Origin: JAJNPS01 sp046589965
GTDB taxonomy: Bacteria; Pseudomonadota; Alphaproteobacteria; Rhodobacterales; Rhodobacteraceae
Reading direction: 5' to 3'
DNA: 19,027 nt
Assembly (NCBI GenBank): GCA_046589965.1
Contig: JBKJVF010000265.1
Coordinates: 1-19,027, forward strand
The notes under the pieces were generated by a model, which was not told the DNA's origin, made no database searches, and was given only the letters and a program-made list of their open reading frames with translations. The translations under genes were made by a program, and so were the position numbers. Of this stretch, positions 12,474 through 19,027 are shown piece by piece; position 1 is the first letter of the stretch, and every line of letters starts with the position of its first letter.

Positions 12474-14069
12474 CTAGCTGACCATCTCTTTCGTCGCGGT
12501 CAGCTTCAACGTCGGATAGTCCCGCTCGATGCGGTCGATGTCCCAGCGCAGGCGGGTCAGGTAGACAAGGTCATTGTCATTGTCATAGGCGATGTGGCCC
12601 TTGTTGACGTTGATGAATTTCTCCACCTCGGCCTTTGGCCCCGCGATCCAGCGGGCAGAGGTGAAATGCGACGGCTCGAATCGGACGGGCAGGGAATATT
12701 CCTGTTCAATCCGGCTCGCCAGCACCTCGAACTGCAACTGGCCGACGACGCCGACGATGTAGCCCGATCCGATCATCGGCTTGAACACCTTGGCGGCCCC
12801 TTCCTCGGCAAATTGCATCAGGGCCTTTTCCAGATGCTTGGCCTTCAAGGGGTCGAGCGCGCGCACGCCGGAGAGGAGTTCGGGCGCGAATGACGGGATG
12901 CCGGTGAAACGCAGCGCCTCGCCTTCAGTCAGGGCGTCGCCGATGCGCAACTGGCCGTGGTTGGGGATGCCGATAATGTCACCGGCCCAGGCTTCCTCGG
13001 CCAGCTCGCGGTCGGCGGCGAGGAACATCACCGGGTTGGCGACGGCCATCACCTTTTTCGAACGCACATGGGTCAGCTTCATCCCGCGTTCGAAATGGCC
13101 GCTGGCGAGCCGCACAAAGGCCACGCGGTCGCGGTGCTTGGGGTCCATGTTGGCCTGCACCTTGAACACGAAACCGGTCACCGCAGGTTCGCCTGCGTCG
13201 ATCTGGCGTTCGGCGGCGTTCTGGGGCTGCGGCTCGGGGCCATATTCGCCCATCCCGTCCATCAGATCCCGCACCCCGAACGAATTGATCGCCGAGCCGA
13301 ACCAGATCGGTGTCATTGACCCATTCAGGAACGACGCGCGGTCAAAGGCGGGCAAAAGGGCGCGCGCCATCTCCAATTCTTCGCGCAGTTTGGCCAGCAG
13401 GTCGGCGGGGACATGGGCGGCCAGTGCCGGGTCGTCCAGCCCATTGATCTTGATCGATGCGGCCACCTTGTTGCGGTCGGCGCGGTCCATGATTTCCAAC
13501 CGGTCATGCAGCAGGTCATAGGCACCGATGAAATCGCGCCCCACCCCGATGGGCCAACTGGCCGGGGTCACGTCGATGGCGAGGTTTTCTTGGATTTCGT
13601 CAATGATTTCGAACGTATCACGACTTTCGCGGTCCATTTTGTTGCAAAAGGTCAAGATAGGCAGGTCGCGCAACCGGCAAACCTCGAACAGTTTGCGGGT
13701 TTGGGACTCAACCCCCTTGGCCCCGTCGATCACCATGATGGCCGCGTCAACGGCGGTCAGGGTGCGGTAGGTATCCTCGGAAAAATCACTGTGGCCGGGC
13801 GTGTCCACGAGGTTGAACCGATACTGGCGGAAATCGAAGGACATCGCACTGGCCGACACCGAAATGCCCCGGTCGGCCTCGATCTTCATGAAATCGGACC
13901 GCGTGCGGCGGGCATCACCCTTGGCCCGCACCTGACCCGCCATCTGGATCGCGCCCCCGAACAGCAGGAACTTTTCGGTCAGCGTGGTTTTGCCCGCGTC
14001 GGGGTGCGAAATGATCGCAAACGTCCGGCGGCGGGCGATCTCAGTTGGCAGGGGGGCGTGGTTTGACAT
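12474..14069 (-). CDS. prfC: Peptide chain release factor 3
   Basis: The 531-residue translational GTPase matches RF3 in length (about 529 in E. coli) and motifs: G1 SHPDAGKT (21-28), switch I region RGISVS (67-72), G3 DTPGH (89-93), G4 NKMD (143-146), and the RF3-specific C-terminal domains. RF3 recycles RF1/RF2 from the ribosome after peptide release. The ATG at 14069 is chosen because homology begins at SNHAPLPTEIARRRTFAI and a promoter ends just before it; the longer frame runs back into the divergent gene. There is no Shine-Dalgarno sequence; the -10 box is 7 bp from the ATG, so a leaderless transcript is predicted. Confidence 0.96.
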   Translation of the reverse strand: MSNHAPLPTEIARRRTFAIISHPDAGKTTLTEKFLLFGGAIQMAGQVRAKGDARRTRSDFMKIEADRGISVSASAMSFDFRQYRFNLVDTPGHSDFSEDTYRTLTAVDAAIMVIDGAKGVESQTRKLFEVCRLRDLPILTFCNKMDRESRDTFEIIDEIQENLAIDVTPASWPIGVGRDFIGAYDLLHDRLEIMDRADRNKVAASIKINGLDDPALAAHVPADLLAKLREELEMARALLPAFDRASFLNGSMTPIWFGSAINSFGVRDLMDGMGEYGPEPQPQNAAERQIDAGEPAVTGFVFKVQANMDPKHRDRVAFVRLASGHFERGMKLTHVRSKKVMAVANPVMFLAADRELAEEAWAGDIIGIPNHGQLRIGDALTEGEALRFTGIPSFAPELLSGVRALDPLKAKHLEKALMQFAEEGAAKVFKPMIGSGYIVGVVGQLQFEVLASRIEQEYSLPVRFEPSHFTSARWIAGPKAEVEKFINVNKGHIAYDNDNDLVYLTRLRWDIDRIERDYPTLKLTATKEMVS

Positions 14070-14076
14070 GGGCTGC

Positions 14077-14105
14077 GGTATAGGGCCAGCGGAGCCTTGC
14101 CGCAA
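14077..14105 (-). promoter_or_regulatory. prfC promoter, leaderless type
   Basis: On the minus strand TTGCGG (14105-14100) and TATACC (14082-14077) are spaced by 17 bp. Seven bases separate the -10 box from the prfC ATG, so transcription should start at or next to the A of ATG. This explains the missing ribosome binding site. Confidence 0.65.
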
Positions 14106-14118
14106 CCGTCCCGCTGTC

Positions 14119-14147
14119 TTGATCGCGTTGCGAATCGGGCGTAGGAT
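14119..14147 (+). promoter_or_regulatory. Promoter of the SnoaL-like gene
   Basis: TTGATC (14119-14124) and TAGGAT (14142-14147) are separated by 17 bp, 33 bp upstream of the ATG at 14181. It is divergent from the prfC promoter, with 13 bp between the two -35 boxes. Confidence 0.5.
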
Positions 14148-14180
14148 GAGAACATTAAATGAACATGATGGGAGGCCGCT

Positions 14181-14546
14181 ATGACTTTGAACGAGATCGG
14201 GCAAGAACTGGTCAAGGGCTGCCGTGAAGGCCGCGCCAAGCAAAACCTGTCAAAACTCTATGCCGCCGATGCGGTATCGGTCGAAGCCGCCGATATGGGC
14301 AACGGCACGACCGTCACCGGCATTCCCGCCATCGAGGGCAAGCATGACTGGTGGGAGAATGCCATGACCGTGCATAGCCAGACCGTTGGCGGGCCATTTG
14401 TGCATGGCCACGACCGCTTTGCCGTGACGTTTGACGTGGATTTCACCGACAAGTCGACCGGCAAGCGCGGACAGATGCAGGAGGTGGCCGTCTATCACGT
14501 CGCGAATGGCAAGATCACGCGGGAAGAGTTCTTCTACGCGGGGTAG
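14181..14546 (+). CDS. SnoaL/NTF2-like fold protein
   Basis: The 121-residue protein has the pattern of SnoaL-like polyketide-cyclase-fold proteins: N-terminal helices ending in LSKLYAADAVSVEA, a helix with GKHDWWEN, and a C-terminal sheet with TFDVDFTDKSTG and VAVYHVANGKITREEFFYAG. This fold serves many enzymes and binding proteins, and no specific reaction can be named. The start at 14181 has GGGAGG 5 bp upstream. The gene has its own promoter and is followed by a terminator at 14567-14600, so it seems monocistronic. Confidence 0.85.
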   Translation: MTLNEIGQELVKGCREGRAKQNLSKLYAADAVSVEAADMGNGTTVTGIPAIEGKHDWWENAMTVHSQTVGGPFVHGHDRFAVTFDVDFTDKSTGKRGQMQEVAVYHVANGKITREEFFYAG

Positions 14547-14566
14547 GTGCGGGCAATCAGCCGGAG

Positions 14567-14600
14567 TGATCCCTGCACCTGAGCGCGAGGATCATTTTTT
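14567..14600 (+). terminator. Rho-independent terminator after the SnoaL-like gene
   Basis: TGATCC (14567-14572) and GGATCA (14589-14594) form a 6-bp stem with a 16-nt loop, followed directly by six T (14595-14600). It lies 20 bp past the SnoaL-like stop and separates that gene from the SDR operon. Confidence 0.6.
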
Positions 14601-14667
14601 GTCCGGACCTGCTGGTATGTCCGACATCGCCCCCTTACGCTTGGCGCAAAGCATGGGGGAATATGAC

Positions 14668-15447
14668 ATGGATCTTGGAATTGCCGGTAAACGCGCGCTG
14701 GTCTGCGCCTCGTCCAAGGGGTTGGGGCGGGGCTGTGCTGCGGCCTTGGCAGAGGCGGGCGTAGACCTGGTGCTGAACGCGCGCGGCGCGGAGGCGCTGG
14801 AGGCGACGGCGGAGGCCCTGCGCAAGGCGCACAGCGTCAAGGTGACCGCCATCACCGCCGACATCACGACCGAGGACGGACGGGCAAAAGTGCTGGTCGC
14901 CGCCGGTTCGCTCGACATCCTTGTCACCAACGCGGGCGGCCCGCCGCCGGGCCTGTGGTCTGACTGGGACCGCGCGGATTTCCTGCGCGCCATTGACGGC
15001 AACATGCTGACCCCCATCGCGCTGATGCAAGCGATCCTGCCGGGGATGATCGCCAAGGGTTGGGGGCGGGTCGTCAACATCACCTCGGCCTCCGTCAAAT
15101 CGCCCATCGCACAGCTGGGCCTGTCGAACACCGCCCGCGCCGGGCTGACCGGGTTTGTTGCGGGGACCTCGCGACAGGTCGCGGGCAAGGGCGTGGTGAT
15201 CAACAACCTGCTGCCCGGCATCCATGCGACCGACCGCGCCATCGCGCTGGATGGAGGCGTGGTCAAGGCGCGGGGCATTACACTGGAACAAGCGGTGGCC
15301 GAACGGTCGGCCAGCATCCCCGCAGGACGCTACGGCACAGCGGCAGAGTTCGGCGCGATGTGCGCTTTCCTCTGTTCGCAACATGCGGGGTTTATCATCG
15401 GGCAGAACATCCTGCTTGACGGGGGCGCCGTGAACGCGACGCTGTGA
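14668..15447 (+). CDS. SDR family protein with non-canonical active site
   Basis: The 259-residue Rossmann protein has the nucleotide-binding motif CASSKGLG (13-20, normally TGxxxGxG), the NAG box at 88-90 and the C-terminal NILLDGG. Aligning the active site to FabG by eye (YAAAKAGL against SNTARAGL) puts Ser153 at the Tyr position and Arg157 at the Lys position, with Ser140 kept. Such a subgroup of FabG-like SDRs is known and its reaction is unclear. GGGGGA lies about 8 bp before the ATG at 14668; an ATG at 14653 is the alternative start. The TGA overlaps the next gene's GTG by 4 bp, so the pair is translationally coupled. Confidence 0.9.
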   Translation: MDLGIAGKRALVCASSKGLGRGCAAALAEAGVDLVLNARGAEALEATAEALRKAHSVKVTAITADITTEDGRAKVLVAAGSLDILVTNAGGPPPGLWSDWDRADFLRAIDGNMLTPIALMQAILPGMIAKGWGRVVNITSASVKSPIAQLGLSNTARAGLTGFVAGTSRQVAGKGVVINNLLPGIHATDRAIALDGGVVKARGITLEQAVAERSASIPAGRYGTAAEFGAMCAFLCSQHAGFIIGQNILLDGGAVNATL

Positions 15448-16046
15448 TACTTTACTATCTCAGCCATCCCGAAGTCGACATTGACCCCGATGTGCCGGTG
15501 CCCGACTGGGGCCTGTCGGCCAAGGGGCGTGACCGCGTTTCTGCGCTGGCCGCCAGCGGGTGGTCCAAAACTGTCGCGCGCGTTCTGACCAGCCCTGAAC
15601 GCAAGGCGCGCGAGACAGCGGCCTTGCTTGCTGCGCCGCGCAGGTTGGTGGTCGAAGTTGTCGCGGGATCAGGTGAGGTTGACCGGTCTGCCGCGGGATA
15701 TGTCCCGCATGACCGGCACGAGGCGCTGGCCAACGCGCTGTTCGCCCATCCGGACAAAAGCGCCGCGGGATGGGAGACGGCGCGCGCGGCACAAGCACGG
15801 GTCGCATCGGCGCTGGCACCCTGGCTTGGGATTGACGGCGACAGTGTCGTCGTTGGCCATGGTGGTTTCGGCACGCTGTTGTGGTGCCATCTGACGGGTC
15901 GGCCGATTGCACGGGCCGAGGATCAGCCCGGCGGTGGGCATGTCTGGGCCGCGCGACACAGAGGCGGTGATTGGCACCCTGTTCATCCCTGGATGGGGAT
16001 CGAGGCGCTGATCGCGGCCGGGCTTGATGCGCCCCCAACGGCCTGA
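15444..16046 (+). CDS. Histidine-phosphatase-like protein with altered catalytic motif
   Basis: The 200-residue protein follows the phosphoglycerate-mutase/histidine phosphatase layout: phospho-acceptor box YYLSHPEV (His8; RHG is usual), SPERKARETAALLA (50-63), acidic Glu78, and VVGHGGFGTLL with His139. The Arg before His8 is Ser and the following Gly is Pro, and the second core Arg position reads Lys54 (with Arg53 beside it), so phosphate binding may differ from the standard enzyme. It starts with GTG at 15444, inside the SDR stop (GTGA overlap). It probably acts with the SDR in one pathway; the substrate is unknown. Confidence 0.85.
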   Translation: MILYYLSHPEVDIDPDVPVPDWGLSAKGRDRVSALAASGWSKTVARVLTSPERKARETAALLAAPRRLVVEVVAGSGEVDRSAAGYVPHDRHEALANALFAHPDKSAAGWETARAAQARVASALAPWLGIDGDSVVVGHGGFGTLLWCHLTGRPIARAEDQPGGGHVWAARHRGGDWHPVHPWMGIEALIAAGLDAPPTA

Positions 16047-16079
16047 TACGGACTTTCCCGAGCAAATCCCTAAGGTACC

Positions 16080-17168
16080 ATGCCCGATCCGTTTCCACCC
16101 CGCCTGGAGGTCAAGGGACTGGCGCGCGCTTTTGGCGGGCGCAACGTGGTCATGGATGTCGACCTGCGGGTCGCGGCGGGGCAGGTGACGTGCCTTCTTG
16201 GGCCGTCAGGTTGCGGCAAGACCACCACATTGCGCATGATCGCGGGCGTCGAGGCGGCGGATCTGGGCGAGATCTGGATCGATGGCGAGAAGGTCGCCGG
16301 CCCCGGCCTGCATATGCAGCCCGAGGCGCGCCATGTCGGCCTGATGTTTCAGGACTTTGCCTTGTTTCCGCATCTGACGGTGGCCGCCAATATCGCCTTT
16401 GGTCTGACCGGGGACAAGGCATCCAAGGCCGCACGGGTGCATGAATTGCTGGCGCGTGTGAACCTTGAGGGCTTTGCCGCCAAGCATCCACACCAGTTGT
16501 CGGGCGGTGAACAACAGCGTGTTGCGCTGGCCCGCGCGCTGGCGCCACGACCGCGAGTCATGCTTATGGACGAGCCATTTTCCGGCCTCGACAACCGGTT
16601 GCGCGATGGCATCCGCGACACCACGCTTGAGATCCTGAAAGAAGAGGGGACGGCCGTTGTCCTGGTGACGCATGAGCCCGACGAGGCGATGCGGATGGCC
16701 GATGAAATCGCGCTGATGCGAGGTGGGCGCATCATCCAGCGCGGCGCGCCCTACAACATCTACAATTCGCCGATGGACCTGGCGGCGGCGGCGTTTTTCA
16801 GCGATATCAATGTGATCCGCGGTACGTCGCGCGGGGCGCTGACGGAAACGCCGTTCGGTGCATTCCTCACGCCGGGGCATGACGACGGGGCCGAGGTCGA
16901 TATCGTGATCCGTCCCCAGCATCTGAAGATCGATTTTGACAGGGCAGGGCGTGGGCCGAACCCGACCCCGCAGGACGGGACCGCCGCGCGCGGCGTGGTG
17001 ACGCGTGCGCGCTATCTGGGCCGCGAGTCGCTGGTGGATTTCGTCATGGAGTTCGATGGATCACGCCTGACCGCTTCGGTGCCTGGCGTGTTCCTGCCAG
17101 AGCCTGGCACGGCGCTGTGGCTGATGATCCGGCGGGATCGGTGTTTCGTCTTCGGCGTCAAGGGCTAG
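16080..17168 (+). CDS. ABC transporter ATP-binding protein, FbpC/PotA-like
   Basis: This 362-residue ATPase has Walker A GPSGCGKT (41-48), Q-loop Gln91 (MFQDFALFPHLT), signature LSGGEQQR (140-147), Walker B VMLMDEP (160-166) and switch His198. A C-terminal TOBE-like region follows from about 240 (VDIVIRPQHLKID, later SLVDFVMEFDGSRL). The size and YNIYNSPMDL segment resemble the CUT1/FbpC ferric-iron and spermidine-type importers. The start at 16080 has AAGG 7 bp upstream and follows the phosphatase gene by 33 bp. No permease or binding protein is nearby, so the partner subunits must be elsewhere and the substrate is unknown. Confidence 0.92.
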   Translation: MPDPFPPRLEVKGLARAFGGRNVVMDVDLRVAAGQVTCLLGPSGCGKTTTLRMIAGVEAADLGEIWIDGEKVAGPGLHMQPEARHVGLMFQDFALFPHLTVAANIAFGLTGDKASKAARVHELLARVNLEGFAAKHPHQLSGGEQQRVALARALAPRPRVMLMDEPFSGLDNRLRDGIRDTTLEILKEEGTAVVLVTHEPDEAMRMADEIALMRGGRIIQRGAPYNIYNSPMDLAAAAFFSDINVIRGTSRGALTETPFGAFLTPGHDDGAEVDIVIRPQHLKIDFDRAGRGPNPTPQDGTAARGVVTRARYLGRESLVDFVMEFDGSRLTASVPGVFLPEPGTALWLMIRRDRCFVFGVKG

Positions 17169-17175
17169 CGCGCGG

Positions 17176-17526
17176 TCAGTCCACGTCGATTGCCGCCTGC
17201 GGCAACAGCGTTGCCACCTTGGCCAGCAGGCTACGCGCGGCACGGGCCCGAGGGTTGCCATCGGTGTCGACATGACGCAGGCCTTCGATCAGGGCCTCCA
17301 GTTCTTCGGGGGTCAGCATGGTCGGGGGCAGGACGATGGCGGAACGCAGGATGTAACCGAGGCCCCGCTCCCCCTCGATCGGCAGACCGGAACCTGCCAT
17401 CATCGCGACATCGCGCCAGATTGTGCGCGTCGATACGCCCAAGGCCCCGGCGAGTTCGCTTGCCGTGTGCAGGCGCCCGTCGCGCATGATCTGCACAAGA
17501 TCGAAAAGGCGGTCATCGCGTTTCAT
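17176..17526 (-). CDS. Short DeoR/YafY-type transcriptional regulator
   Basis: The 116-residue protein starts MKRDDRLFDLVQIMRDGRLH and has an HTH_11 domain at about 5-60 (TASELAGALGVSTRTIWRDV, then the wing GLPIEGERGLGYIL). The YafY/DeoR family normally has a long C-terminal WYL or sugar-binding domain; here only the HTH and a short helical tail (71-116) remain, so either the sensor is lost or it is one of the small family members. The ATG at 17526 is preferred over an upstream ATG at 17610, which would add a non-homologous leader. It converges on the ABC gene with 7 bp between stops and diverges from tatA. Confidence 0.85.
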   Translation of the reverse strand: MKRDDRLFDLVQIMRDGRLHTASELAGALGVSTRTIWRDVAMMAGSGLPIEGERGLGYILRSAIVLPPTMLTPEELEALIEGLRHVDTDGNPRARAARSLLAKVATLLPQAAIDVD

Positions 17527-17631
17527 GCCACCAGATGTGACCGCGCGAGGGGCATGGGTCAACGGGGTCTGTGGACATGCAACTGACAAAATACTGTCGG
17601 CAGACCGCATCCCCTCGGCGGTTGGGCCTTT

Positions 17632-17664
17632 GATCCGCGCGTTCTAGCGCCTAGAACGCGGATC
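17632..17664. repeat. Long inverted repeat between the regulator and tatA
   Basis: The left arm GATCCGCGCGTTCTAG (17632-17647) and right arm CTAGAACGCGGATC (17651-17664) pair over 14 bp around a 3-nt centre, with a 2-base CG bulge in the left arm. No T tract follows on either strand. It sits in the divergent control region of the YafY-type gene and tatABC, 45 bp before the tatA start. It may be an operator or a 5' UTR hairpin. Confidence 0.6.
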
Positions 17665-17708
17665 AGTAGGCGATGGGCGACCGTCGCCAGATCATAGGAG
17701 AATGCATC

Positions 17709-17918
17709 ATGCAAATGGGTCCCTGGCAACTGCTGATCATTGCCGTCGTCGTTCTGGTCCTTTTTGGTCGCGGCAAGATTACCAACCTGATGGGCGAAGT
17801 CGGCAAGGGCATCACCGCGTTCAAGAAGGGTGTGAATGACGGGACGACCGAGCTTGAGAAAGCCGCTGCCGAACCGGTCAAGGACGTCACGCCAGAAGCT
17901 GAAAAAGACAAGGTGTGA
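17709..17918 (+). CDS. tatA: Sec-independent translocase TatA
   Basis: The 69-residue protein has the TatA plan: a short N-terminal membrane helix (about 5-20, GPWQLLIIAVVVLVLFGRGK), the FGRGKI hinge, an amphipathic helix with MGEVGKGITAFKKGV, and an acidic tail. TatA oligomers form the pore for folded proteins carrying twin-arginine signals. AGGAG lies about 8 bp before the ATG at 17709, which fixes the start; the longer frame from 17673 is rejected. tatB follows after 26 bp. The dyad and GGCGAC-C-GTCGCC palindrome upstream may be in its leader. Confidence 0.96.
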   Translation: MQMGPWQLLIIAVVVLVLFGRGKITNLMGEVGKGITAFKKGVNDGTTELEKAAAEPVKDVTPEAEKDKV

Positions 17919-17944
17919 ACGCCTGACAGACGGGAACTTGCGCC

Positions 17945-18553
17945 ATGTTTGATATCGGCTGGGCCGAGTTGGTGATCATCGGGGTCGTCGCGCTGATCGT
18001 GATTGGCCCGCGTGATCTGCCGGAAATGTTCCGCACGCTTGGGCGGTTTACCGGCAAGTTGCGCGCGATGAGCCGCGACTTTCAACGCGCCATGGACACG
18101 GCGGCCAAGGAATCCGGCGTCAAGGATGTGGCGTCGGACCTGAAAACGATGACGTCGCCAAAGAATCTGGGCCTTGATGCGGTCAAGAATGCCGCGACCA
18201 AGTTTGAAAAATGGGATCCGTTGAAACCGAAACCGGCCGCGCCGAAACCGCCCGTTGTGGCGGCGGCGGCAGTGGTCGCACCGGTTGCAGCGGCACTCGC
18301 CGATGCGGCACCTGTGACAGCGATGGGTCCGGCAACTCAGGCGCTGGCCGACAAGGTGGCCGCCAAGAAGGCCATCGTGCAGGAGGCTGCGCAAAAGCTG
18401 CGTGCCGTGTCTGCGCCACCAGCGCCAGACGTCACGCCCACTATCGCTGTGAAAAAGCCGGGCCGGGTGCGCAGCGTGCAGCCCAAACCGGACCCAGTTG
18501 CACAGCCCAAGGCACCGACAAAGCCGAAAATCACCAAGACCAAGGGCGAATAG
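17945..18553 (+). CDS. tatB: Sec-independent translocase TatB
   Basis: The 202-residue protein begins MFDIGWAELVIIGVVALIVI and continues with the GPRDLPEMFRTLGRF hinge and amphipathic helix diagnostic of TatB. TatB receives twin-arginine precursors together with TatC. The long C-terminal half (about 95-200) is rich in Ala, Pro and Lys, low in complexity and probably disordered, as often seen in alphaproteobacterial TatB. It lies between tatA and tatC (3 bp gap to the latter), consistent with an operon. Confidence 0.96.
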   Translation: MFDIGWAELVIIGVVALIVIGPRDLPEMFRTLGRFTGKLRAMSRDFQRAMDTAAKESGVKDVASDLKTMTSPKNLGLDAVKNAATKFEKWDPLKPKPAAPKPPVVAAAAVVAPVAAALADAAPVTAMGPATQALADKVAAKKAIVQEAAQKLRAVSAPPAPDVTPTIAVKKPGRVRSVQPKPDPVAQPKAPTKPKITKTKGE

Positions 18554-18556
18554 ACG

Positions 18557-19027
18557 ATGGCCGTGGATCAGATCGAAGAGAGTTCCGCCCCGCTGATCGA
18601 GCATCTGGCGGAACTGCGCACGCGCATCCTTTATTCGATGGCGGCCTTTATCGTCTGCTTTATCATCGGCTACGTCATCTGGCAGCCGGTCTTCAACTTT
18701 CTGTCGCACCCGATCTGCGATGTGCTCATCTCGCGCGGGCAGACCTGCCAGCTGGTGTTGATCAAGGCGCAGGAAGGGTTCTTTACCGCGATCCGCATCT
18801 CGATGTGGGCGGGGTTCTTCATGGCGTTCCCAATCATCGCGTATCAGTTGTGGCGGTTCGTGGCGCCCGGTCTCTACAAATCCGAAAAGAACGCCTTTCT
18901 GCCGTTCCTGATCGCCAGCCCGGTGATGTTCATCGCGGGTGCGGCCTTTGCCTATTACGTGATCTTGCCCTTTGCCTTTGATTTCTTTCTGGGATTTCAA
19001 TCGTCGTTCAGCGGCACAAGCGAGGCA
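18557..19027 (+). CDS. tatC: Sec-independent translocase TatC, N-terminal part
   Basis: From ATG 18557 the frame stays open for 157 codons to the window edge. It reads MAVDQIEESSAPLIEHLAEL followed by RTRILYS, the conserved TatC N-terminal cap, then membrane helices (about 24-42, 74-100 and 115-140) with FPIIAYQLWRFVAPGLYKSE. TatC is the multispanning receptor for twin-arginine signal peptides. The C-terminal helices are outside the window. It starts 3 bp after the tatB stop. Confidence 0.97.
   Translation, partial: MAVDQIEESSAPLIEHLAELRTRILYSMAAFIVCFIIGYVIWQPVFNFLSHPICDVLISRGQTCQLVLIKAQEGFFTAIRISMWAGFFMAFPIIAYQLWRFVAPGLYKSEKNAFLPFLIASPVMFIAGAAFAYYVILPFAFDFFLGFQSSFSGTSEA

Noticed and set aside
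17663..19000. 445-codon minus-strand frame opposite tatABC
   Set aside because: It is antisense to three well-recognised tat genes and has the His/Arg-rich composition of a shadow frame.

Overview
The window looks like the chromosome of a GC-rich alphaproteobacterium, most likely of the Rhodobacterales/Roseobacter type. That placement is an inference from gene content, codon use and protein style (RskA-type anti-sigma factor with periplasmic fasciclin proteins, cyanide-insensitive-type bd oxidase, an RACo-like ASKHA protein, tatABC). No rRNA or other taxonomic marker is present.

Region 1 (1-4590) is mobile DNA. The left edge (1-996) is one end of an IS66-family insertion sequence: start of tnpC, whole tnpB and tnpA, and a terminal inverted repeat beginning GTAAGCG. 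From 997 to about 4590 lies the integrase-bearing end of an integrative element: a possible decayed small gene, a helix-turn-helix protein, an AlpA-like excisionase, an unrecognised 342-residue protein and a tyrosine recombinase, all on the minus strand. The element abuts the 5' half of a tRNA-Gly(CCC) gene whose sequence stops matching a tRNA just after the anticodon loop. The tRNA promoter is still in place and points at the integrase gene.

Region 2 (4628-7429) is a compact minus-strand locus: ECF sigma factor, RskA-like membrane anti-sigma factor (ATGA overlap), two tandem secreted fasciclin-domain proteins, then terminator hairpins. It recalls the mycobacterial SigK-RskA-MPT70/MPT83 circuit and is the most coherent regulatory module in the window.

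Region 3 (7462-14069, minus strand) holds a 2Fe-2S/ASKHA corrinoid-activation-type protein overlapping a small cupin, the cydAB pair for a CIO-type quinol oxidase, and prfC (release factor 3). prfC has a well-spaced sigma-70-like promoter that predicts a leaderless mRNA.

Region 4 (14119-17168, plus strand) holds a SnoaL/NTF2-like protein with its own promoter and terminator, an SDR protein overlapping a histidine-phosphatase-like protein (both with altered catalytic residues), and an ABC-transporter ATPase with no permease nearby. A short DeoR/YafY-type regulator (minus strand) converges on it.

Region 5 (17709-19027, plus strand) is tatA-tatB-tatC, with tatC running off the right edge.

I found no CRISPR array, no rRNA and no obvious defence system. 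The most novel-looking material is the split tRNA/integrase junction and the unrecognised gene next to the integrase.
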